The translations under genes and the position numbers were made by a program. Positions 6,605 through 14,000 of a stretch of 14,221 bases of DNA are shown here, one piece after another. The notes under the pieces were generated by a model. The model was not told the origin of the DNA. It searched no databases and saw only the letters and a list, made by a program, of their open reading frames with translations. Every line of letters begins with the position of its first letter. The first letter of the stretch is position 1. Origin of the DNA: Kiritimatiellia bacterium (GTDB lineage Bacteria; Verrucomicrobiota; Kiritimatiellia; RFP12; UBA1067); the NCBI GenBank assembly GCA_017411125.1, contig JAFPNP010000089.1, positions 1-14,221 on the forward strand, in the 5' to 3' direction.

Positions 6605-7539
6605 AAGCACCGTCAAATTCCGACTGCGCGGATTTGAACCGCCGGTTCGGCGCGCCGGAGCGCATCGTGTTCCGGCCGTCGAAGCACGGCGTTCCGATCG
6701 TCGTGCTTGCGAACAAGTACGGCACGGCCGAAGTCGCCCTCTTCGGGGCGCAGACCATATCCTACCGCCCGACCGGCAACCAGCCGGTGCTGTACATGCC
6801 GCACCCCTACGACGAGACGCCGGCCGGCGAGGAGATCCACGGCGGAATCCCCGTGTGCTGGCCGTGGTTCGCCCGTAACGGCGCACCGGGCTCGAAGCTG
6901 CACGGCCTTGCGCGGTACGCGGCGTGGAGCGTGCGCGGCACCGAGTACTCCGAGGATCTCACCGAGATACGGCTTGGTCTTTTGTCGTCCGCCGAGACGC
7001 GAAAGGCCTGGCCGTACGATTTCGATCTGGAGCTGACGGTGAGCGTTTCCATGAAGCTCACGCTTTGCCTGACGGCGAAGAACACCGGCGACGCGCCGTT
7101 CGCAGTCACGGAAGGATTCCATCCCTACTTCCTCGTGCGCGAGCGCAAGGGCGCGACCGTGCGCGGGGTGGACGGCTGCGCGTTTCTCGACTGCAGCGAG
7201 CCGGAGAAGGGCGCGGAGCGCGTCTGGACCGGCGACTACGCCCCCGTGGCGGACGGCAGCAAGGTGTTTGCCGTCGCGAAGCACGAGCACGTGCTGCTCG
7301 ACTCTGGTCTGAAGCGCGCGATAGCGCTTGTCTCGCGGGGCAATTCGCAGCTTGTGGTGTGGAATCCCGGCCCGGACAGCGCAGGGCGCGTGGCGGAGTT
7401 CGGCGAGAACGGCTGGAACCGTTTCGTGTGCGTGGAGCCGGCGACGATTCCGCCCGGCAAGCCGCTTGAGCTCGCTCCCGGCGAGGAGCATAAACTTGTA
7501 ATGGCAATTCAATCCGTGCCCGAAGGGGCGCAAAACTGA
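6601..7539 (+). CDS. D-hexose-6-phosphate mutarotase-like protein (YeaD / aldose 1-epimerase superfamily)
   Basis: The 312-residue protein matches glucose-6-phosphate 1-epimerase-like proteins, which interconvert the alpha and beta anomers of hexose 6-phosphates on a beta-sandwich fold. Visible signatures are GGIPVCWPWF at 81-90, HGLAR with H101, the EGFHPYF motif with likely catalytic H174, and CVEPAT with E279 at the position of the catalytic glutamate. Where YeaD relatives usually have RGGIP, this protein has HGGIP, so the Arg often found at residue 80 is His. There is no signal peptide, which fits a cytoplasmic enzyme. I chose ATG 6601 because it overlaps the preceding stop (ATGA) and family homology begins just after it. 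The frame is open far upstream (to at least 5674), but there it lies inside the preceding gene. Confidence 0.88.
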   Translation: MKAPSNSDCADLNRRFGAPERIVFRPSKHGVPIVVLANKYGTAEVALFGAQTISYRPTGNQPVLYMPHPYDETPAGEEIHGGIPVCWPWFARNGAPGSKLHGLARYAAWSVRGTEYSEDLTEIRLGLLSSAETRKAWPYDFDLELTVSVSMKLTLCLTAKNTGDAPFAVTEGFHPYFLVRERKGATVRGVDGCAFLDCSEPEKGAERVWTGDYAPVADGSKVFAVAKHEHVLLDSGLKRAIALVSRGNSQLVVWNPGPDSAGRVAEFGENGWNRFVCVEPATIPPGKPLELAPGEEHKLVMAIQSVPEGAQN

Positions 7540-7551
7540 GGAGAAACAAAA

Positions 7552-9045
7552 ATGAAGATAATGACGATAGCGGCTGCCGGTTGCGCGGCTGCAATGACGG
7601 TCGCGGCCGCTGGTTGCGCGGCTGCAAATGCGGTGGAGACCGCGAAGTACGCCGAAACGGTGGACGAGGGCTTCGTTTCGCTGTTCAACGGCAAGGACCT
7701 TACCGGATGGTGCGGCGCGACGCACCTGTACGGTGTCGAGACGATAAAGGAGAAAATGGCCGGGACCGGAGCCGTCAAGGAGTCCACTGTGCTTGCCTGC
7801 TTCCCGGAGCGCAGGAACAGAGGCGGCGGCGGAAACCTTTGCACCGAAAAGGAGTACCGCAACTTCATTCTCCGTTTCGAGTTCCAGATGCCCGAGAACG
7901 GCAACAATGGCCTCGGCATCCGCATGCCGGACATCAACAAGGATGCGGCCTACTTCGCCATGTGCGAACTTCAGCTCCTTGACGACGGCGGAAGCGCCTA
8001 CTACGACAAGGCGGCGAAGAAGGACAAGCTCAAGCCCTACCAGTACACCGGCTCCGTCTACGGTATCGTGCCCGTGCTGCGCGACAATTTCAGGCAGACT
8101 CGCGGTAAGGCCGGGAACTTCACTGGCGGCGGCAGCTACGTCCACAGGCCCGGACGCTGGAACTTCGAGGAGGTCAAGGTCGTCGGCAGCGAGATCGAGG
8201 TGTATCTCAACGGCATCCTCGTGACCAAGGCCGATGTCTCTAAGTTCAAAGGCGACGGCGACACGCCCGACCACCGCAAGCACCCCGGACTGCACACGCC
8301 CAAGGGCCGCATCGGATGGCTCGGCCACGGCAGCCACGTCCGCTGGCGCAACATCCGCATCAAGGAACTTCCCGATGATGCGAAGATGTCCGACATCTGC
8401 CCGCGTCAGACGGAGCAGTGCCCCGCCGGATTCAAGGCATACTTCGCCGGCAAGGTGGAGGATCTCGCCAACTGGAAGGGCGTGACGACCGCAGAGGGTT
8501 TCGACAATCCGAAGAAGCGCCAGGCCGCGACGCCCGAAAAGCGCGCCGCGATGCAGAAGATTGCCGACGGGCAGATGGCGGAGCACTGGTCCGTGCGCAA
8601 CGGCAACCTCTTCTTCGATGGCATGGAAGGCGGCTACTCTCTCGCCACCAAGAAGGACTACAAGGACTTCGAGATGTGGGTCGATTGGCGCACGGTGTCC
8701 ATCCAGGGCGACAGCGGCCTCTACCTCCGCGGTTCGCCGCAGGTGCAGATCTGGGACGCGCACAACCAGTGGGGCATCGGCTCCGGCGGTCTCTACAACA
8801 ACAAGAAGAATCCGAGCCGCGCGCTTTGCATCGCCGACCGCCAGGTGGGCGACTGGAATCGCTTTTACATCAAGATGGTCGGCGACCGCGTCACCGTGCG
8901 CCTGAACGGCGTGACGGTGGTGGACAACACTGTGCTGGAAAACTACTGGGACCGCAAGCAGCCCATCTTCCCGTGCGAGCAGATTGAACTGCAGTGCCAC
9001 GGCGATCCGCTCGAGTTCCGCAACATCTTCATCCGCGAACTCTAG
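7552..9045 (+). CDS. Exported two-domain DUF1080 protein (3-keto-glycoside hydrolase family)
   Basis: The 497-residue protein contains two DUF1080 (3-keto-disaccharide hydrolase) domains. The first is about residues 41-272, opening with FVSLFNGKDLTGW. The second is about 293-497 and contains FEMWVDWR, GDSGLYLRG, QVQIWD and GDWNRFYIKM. DUF1080 is a concanavalin-like beta-sandwich; characterised members cleave glycosides previously oxidised at C3. The N-terminus is hydrophobic, and two AAAGC motifs (C11 and C22) from a 33-bp tandem duplication could act as lipoboxes; a Sec site after ANA at 27 is the alternative. Either way it should be exported. GGAG at 7540-7543 is 8 nt before the ATG; the gap from the mutarotase gene is 12 bp. 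No Gfo/Idh-type sugar dehydrogenase, the usual partner making the 3-keto substrate, is seen in the window. Confidence 0.88.
   Translation: MKIMTIAAAGCAAAMTVAAAGCAAANAVETAKYAETVDEGFVSLFNGKDLTGWCGATHLYGVETIKEKMAGTGAVKESTVLACFPERRNRGGGGNLCTEKEYRNFILRFEFQMPENGNNGLGIRMPDINKDAAYFAMCELQLLDDGGSAYYDKAAKKDKLKPYQYTGSVYGIVPVLRDNFRQTRGKAGNFTGGGSYVHRPGRWNFEEVKVVGSEIEVYLNGILVTKADVSKFKGDGDTPDHRKHPGLHTPKGRIGWLGHGSHVRWRNIRIKELPDDAKMSDICPRQTEQCPAGFKAYFAGKVEDLANWKGVTTAEGFDNPKKRQAATPEKRAAMQKIADGQMAEHWSVRNGNLFFDGMEGGYSLATKKDYKDFEMWVDWRTVSIQGDSGLYLRGSPQVQIWDAHNQWGIGSGGLYNNKKNPSRALCIADRQVGDWNRFYIKMVGDRVTVRLNGVTVVDNTVLENYWDRKQPIFPCEQIELQCHGDPLEFRNIFIREL
7570..7635 (+). repeat. 33-bp tandem duplication in the DUF1080 export signal
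   Basis: Units 7570-7602 and 7603-7635 share GGTTGCGCGGCTGCAA (at 7579 and 7612) plus most flanking bases. At the protein level this doubles an 11-residue unit, AAAGCAAAMTV then AAAGCAAANAV, and so doubles the potential lipobox cysteine. Without the insertion, the hydrophobic stretch before C11 would be very short for a signal peptide. Confidence 0.75.
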
Positions 9046-9051
9046 TCCACG

Positions 9052-10914
9052 ATGCGCGCCGCCTGTTTCGCCGTTGCGCTCGGAGTGTGCGCAACGGCGG
9101 TTTCCGCGAAACCTAAAGCCGACAACGGCATTCCGGCGGAGGCGCGGCCAGAGATCGCGCGCGCCGTGCGGGATGCCGCCAAGCGTCCGCATCCGAGACT
9201 CTTCGCGGATGCGGATAGTTTTGTGGCCTTGAAGGCGCGTATCGGCAAGGAGGAACTGCTGACCGCCGGAGCGGAGTTCATCCGCAGGACGGCGGATTCG
9301 TTGCTCAAGACGAAGCCGAGTGAGCGGATCAAAGTAGGAAAACGGTTGCTCGGCGTGAGCCGTACCGCGCTCTACCGTATCAACACTCTCGCGCTTGCCT
9401 ACCGACTGTACGGCGACAAAGCGCATCTCGACCGTGCAATTGCCGAGATGCGGGCCGTGTGCGCGTTCTCCGACTGGAATCCGTCGCACTTCCTCGACGT
9501 AGGCGAAATGGCGCTTGCCGTCGCGACGGGCTACGATTGGCTTTACAACGACATGCCGGAGAACGTCCGCAGGGAAATCGCCGCCGGACTTCGCCGTTGC
9601 GGGTTAGACGCTTCACGCAAGCCGTTTTGGTGGATTCGGGCGCGCAACAATTGGGGGCAGGTTTGCCACGCAGGTATTCTCGCCGGCGCTCTCGCCCTCG
9701 CGGAGGAGAATCCCGGCGATACGGCGCGGCTTGTCCAGCGTTGTATCGATTTCCTGCCGCTCTCCATGAAGGCGCTTGCTCCGAACGGGAACTACCTGGA
9801 GGGACCCGTCTACTGGAGCTATGGAATGGAGTTCAACGTCGTGGCGATGGCGCTGCTGGAAGGAACGCTTGGCAGCGACTTCGGCCTCGCGTCCATGCCG
9901 GGGTTTGCCGAAACCGGCGCCTACCCCGACCTCGTGACGGGGCCGAGCGGCATGACTTTCAATTACGCGGACGGCAGCCCGCAGCGCGGCACGTGCTGCG
10001 TGCAGTGGTGGTTTGCAAAGCGTTTTAACCGCCCCGGCATCCTCGCGCACTTCGAACGGGACGCTTTTCGCCGCCATGTCGTCAATCCAAAAGCGGGCGA
10101 GAACAGAATGCTTCCATACGCGCTCTTCTGGATGCAGGACGTGCCGGCTGGGATCAAGCCCGGATTGCCGCTCGTGTGGGACGCGAAAGGCTCCGTGCCA
10201 ATCACGATCCAACGGTCGAGCTGGGACGATGAAAAGGCGCTCTTTGTTGGATTGAAGGGCGGTTCGCCTTCCGCGCCGCATGCGCACATGGACTGTGGGT
10301 CTTTCGTGCTTGAGAGCGGAAAGGTGCGCTGGGCGGTCGATATCGGCGCGGAACGGTATCACAGAATCGAGTCCATGGGAATGAATTTGTGGAATGGAGA
10401 GCAGAACTCCGACCGCTGGAAGATTTTCCGTCTTGGAACATGGAGCCACAACGTGCCGATGATCGACGGAAGCCAGCAGCTAGTGAAAGGATTTGCGAAG
10501 GTGGTAGAGGTCACGTGCGACGGCGCGGCGTCTGCGGTGACGCTCGACCTGTCGTCCCTTTACACTAACGCCACGTCCGTCGTCCGGCGCGGCGAGATGG
10601 CGGCGGACGGACGCAGCTACACCATTCGCGACACGTTCGCGGGCGCAAGGCCGGGCGCAAAGATTCGCTGGGCGATGATGACATGCGCCGCTCCGACGGT
10701 CGATGGCGACAAGGTGACGCTCCGCCAGGCCGGGAAGTCGATCGCGCTCGTGCAGTGCGGCGTACAGAAGGGCAAGTGGACGGTTGGCGATGGGCAAGGC
10801 CCGAACAAATGGGATTCTCCAAATCCCGGCTGCCGCCAGTTGATGTTCACCGTACTCGCAGACGCGGACGGTTCCGCCTCTGTCGCCGTCAATTTTGCAG
10901 TCGAGAAATTCTGA
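9052..10914 (+). CDS. Heparinase II/III-like protein (polysaccharide lyase-like, exported)
   Basis: The 620-residue protein starts with a Sec-type signal peptide (residues 1-19, ending VSA). It has the two-part layout of heparinase II/III and oligo-alginate lyase relatives: an alpha/alpha-toroid N-terminal part (about 50-340) followed by a beta-sandwich (about 375-620). Visible family-like motifs are GYDWLY near 160, NNWGQVCHAG (N199/N200, H206), LEGPVYWSYG with Y254 and Y257 as possible catalytic tyrosines, HAHMDCGSF (H410, H412, D414), and SHNVPMIDG near 465. The family cleaves uronic-acid-containing polysaccharides or oligosaccharides by beta-elimination, but the substrate cannot be assigned. 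It is the last gene of the operon, 6 bp after the DUF1080 stop. No Shine-Dalgarno sequence is visible before ATG 9052, so translation may depend on the upstream gene. Confidence 0.85.
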   Translation: MRAACFAVALGVCATAVSAKPKADNGIPAEARPEIARAVRDAAKRPHPRLFADADSFVALKARIGKEELLTAGAEFIRRTADSLLKTKPSERIKVGKRLLGVSRTALYRINTLALAYRLYGDKAHLDRAIAEMRAVCAFSDWNPSHFLDVGEMALAVATGYDWLYNDMPENVRREIAAGLRRCGLDASRKPFWWIRARNNWGQVCHAGILAGALALAEENPGDTARLVQRCIDFLPLSMKALAPNGNYLEGPVYWSYGMEFNVVAMALLEGTLGSDFGLASMPGFAETGAYPDLVTGPSGMTFNYADGSPQRGTCCVQWWFAKRFNRPGILAHFERDAFRRHVVNPKAGENRMLPYALFWMQDVPAGIKPGLPLVWDAKGSVPITIQRSSWDDEKALFVGLKGGSPSAPHAHMDCGSFVLESGKVRWAVDIGAERYHRIESMGMNLWNGEQNSDRWKIFRLGTWSHNVPMIDGSQQLVKGFAKVVEVTCDGAASAVTLDLSSLYTNATSVVRRGEMAADGRSYTIRDTFAGARPGAKIRWAMMTCAAPTVDGDKVTLRQAGKSIALVQCGVQKGKWTVGDGQGPNKWDSPNPGCRQLMFTVLADADGSASVAVNFAVEKF

Positions 10915-11028
10915 TCTATTTAATGTTTTATGCATTGCAAAGTGTAATAATGGCCGTCCGTTCGCGTATGATTTGCATTGCATCATGTGGCTGTCAGTGG
11001 CGGCGCTGATTGCATCAGGGAGCGGAAT
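10915..11028 (+). promoter_or_regulatory. Leader and possible operator of the kinase gene
   Basis: This 114-bp gap is clearly more AT-rich than its surroundings. A -10-like TATGAT lies at 10967-10972; no good -35 sits at the normal distance, although TTGCAA occurs at 10935-10940. ATTGCATCA occurs twice in direct orientation (10977-10985 and 11009-11017), 32 bp apart. A dyad ATGAT-N9-ATCAT (10968-10986) overlaps the -10-like box, and CTGAT-TGC-ATCAG (11006-11018) runs into the ribosome binding site. I see no terminator for the preceding operon, so read-through into the kinase gene is possible. Confidence 0.35.
11018..11022 (+). promoter_or_regulatory. Ribosome binding site of the kinase gene
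   Basis: GGGAG ends 6 nt before ATG 11029, fixing the start of the long kinase frame. The next in-frame ATG encodes M23, next to the glycine-rich loop, and is too late. Confidence 0.7.
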
Positions 11029-14000
11029 ATGACAGACAACAGGCGAAACCTCTTCGTTCAAGGCGACAAGTTCGGCGACTACACGGTCGTCAGGATGCTC
11101 GGCAAGGGCGGCATGGGCGCGGTGTACCTCATGCGCGGCACGAGCGGCACGGAGTACGCCGTGAAGATAATGTACCCCGACAAGGTGACGCACGAGATGC
11201 GCCGCCGCTTCGCCTACGAGGCGGAGTTCGCCATAAAGATCCGCCACAGGAACCTCGTTTCCGTCTACGATGTCGGCGAAGACCCGGAAACGGGCCTGTG
11301 CTACATGATAATGGACTACGTGCCTGGCGGCAGCCTCTCCGATCTTGTCAAAAGGCGAGGGCGGCTTCCGCTGGAGGAGGCGGTGCCCATATTCGAACAG
11401 GTGGCGAAAGCGCTGGAGGTTGCGCACCGTAATAAGCTGGTACACCGCGACGTCAAGCCCGACAACATCCTATTCGACGCCGACGGCACGCCCCGGCTTG
11501 CCGACCTCGGCGTGGCGAAGTTCGAAGACGCCCATAAGTCGGCGGTGACTACCACGGGCATGATAATCGGCACGCCCGCGTACATGGCGCCAGAGCAGAT
11601 GCTCAATTCGCACGATATCGACGGCCGCGCCGATATATACGCCCTCGGCGTCGTGCTGTACGAGATGCTCTCCGGCAAACGCGTGAACGAGGGGCGCACT
11701 GCGATCGAATTGATGGCGAGGGCGCTCAAGGGCGAGACGTTGCCGGACATACGCTCGCTGTGCCCAGAACTGTCCGAGACAATGGCGCATCTGGTTTCGC
11801 GTTTGTGCGCTCCGGAGCCGGAGGGGCGTCCGCAGACCGCGCTTGAGGCGGCGGAACTTCTGCGCAAGGCCGCAAGCGGAAAGCTCGTGCTGGTCAAGAA
11901 GGAGAGTCCGGAAGCAGCCGCGGCGAGAAAGACCGCGCTGCGGGCGAGAAGGCGGAAACAGGCCAAAGTGGCTGCAGCGGCAGCTGGCGCCGCGGCGTTT
12001 CTGCTTTTCGGCATCGCCGGGTGGGTCAAGGCGCTGAAAGGCCCCAAAGGCAATCTTCCAATCGTCGTAGTAACGAACATAGTGGTGCAGACCAAGGATG
12101 TCGCGAACGTAGCGGTGGACAAGCCCGGAAATCCAAAGACTGCGTTTGTGATCCCTGCTCTCGACCGCTCGCCGACGGCATGGGTGTATTCGTTCGAAGG
12201 CGGGCATGGATGGGAAAAGCCGGACTTCGACGATTCAAAGTGGAATCGCGCTCCGGGCGGGTTCGGAATGCGGAATCAGCCTTTGGCATTGCCGAATGCC
12301 CGCATCAACACGCCATGGACTACAAGAAATCTATATGTAAGACGGCATTTCATGTGGTCTGGCGGCGACGTGTCGCGCGCGGTGTTGGATCTTTTCCATG
12401 ATGACGGCGCACGCATATATTTGAACGGGTACTTGGTGCTTGAGGTCAACGGTTATAATTTCTCTTGGGAGCCGTTTGAAATCCCCTTGGAGAAGTTCAA
12501 CAACGCACTCAGAAACGGCGATAACGTTTTTTGCGTAGAGATTTGCAACGATTTGGGTAACGGCTATTTCGACTGCGGGCTGGTTGTCGAAAGCGGAGGC
12601 GTATCCGTGCCGCACGCGGGGCCGGACATGGTACACAAGATAAAGACGGACGTCGGCACTTGGACGGTGGTGGTCAGGGATGGCATTGCGCAAATCGGGC
12701 TTGGCAAGGAACATGTGGCGCTTGAACCACGCCCGAAAGGACATCTGAAGATTCCATCGGAACTTGGTGGATTCGCCATACAAAGACTTGCGCAGGATTG
12801 TTTTATGGAATGCAAGGAACTGGAAAGCGTTGAAATACCGGAGGGAGTGCGTTCTGTCGGTGAGGGGGCGTTCGCCTTATGCGGGCGGTTGTCGAATATC
12901 GTTCTTCCGTCGTCATTGGAGTATATCGGGCGTATGGCGTTTGGCGCCACCGTTATAAATGGCATCGATTTGAAAAACGTTCATTTGTTGGATGATTGCG
13001 CATTTGGATGGCGTAGCAGTAATTTCAGCACGGTCAAAGTCAATTCAGACAATCCGAGGTTTTATGTAAAGGACGGCGTTCTCTACGATGGAATACGTCG
13101 GGCTGTCGTGTTTTGTCCCCCTGCGCGAGAAACATACGTGTTCCCCGACGGAATAGAGGAAATTTATGATTGTGCGTTTGAAAGAAGCAGTCTGAGGCAG
13201 GTAGTGGTTCCCGCGACCATAAAGCACGTTGGTCAATACGCTTTCAATGGATGCCCCTATCTTGAAAGCGTAAAGTTCATGGGCGACAATGCGACGATTC
13301 GGTTTTTGGCATTTGGAAATACGCCGTCCCTAAAGACAGTCGTTCTTCCAAAGCGGCTGAAATCCCTTGGCGAGAGTGCTGTTTTCGCCTATTCTGGCCT
13401 GGAGTCAGTTGTACTGCCGGATACGCTGGAAGTAATTGGTGATAAAGTATTCGAGGATTGCCGCAAACTAAAGCGCATAACGTTGGGGAAGTCGCTCCGC
13501 CAGGTCGGGCATCGCGCTTTCATCGGATGCCGCGAACTTAAGCACATCGAGTTTCCCGCGACGTTGGACGAGATGGGCGCAGAGGTTTTCCGCGACTGCG
13601 TGTCGCTGAAGACCGTTACATTCAACGGTACTACGCCAAAACTTTTCGACCAAGACGCTAAAACCCTTGCCCGCAACATGTACCATGGAGCAAATTCGTC
13701 GCTCGCCACGCTCGTGCCCTATGGTTCGACGGGAGGTTCGGGGAAACTGCCGGAGGTATGGCCCGTCAACGGTGGCGAAAACGCGCGCGCGATCCACTAT
13801 TTCCGTCGAGGCGAATCGCCGCAATCGACGAATAGTATGGCGCGACGGCAAACAGTTGACAAGCCAGTGGATCCAAAGACTGCGTTTGTGATCCCTGCTC
13901 TCGACCGCTCGCCGACGGCATGGGCGTATTCGTTCGAAGGCGGGCATGGATGGGAAAAGCCGGACTTCGACGATTCAAAGTGGAAGCGCGCTCCGGGCGG

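Noticed and set aside
5674..7539. Extension of the mutarotase gene to a 621-codon frame
   Set aside because: The part before 6601 overlaps the EF-hand gene in another frame and has no family similarity. ATG 6601 gives a normal-length protein with an ATGA overlap.
6613..9489. A 958-codon open frame on the minus strand
   Set aside because: It lies antisense to the mutarotase and DUF1080 genes and part of the heparinase-like gene, all of which have clear family motifs. Long antisense frames are expected in GC-rich DNA, and its translation is low-complexity (rich in A, R, H, V and E).
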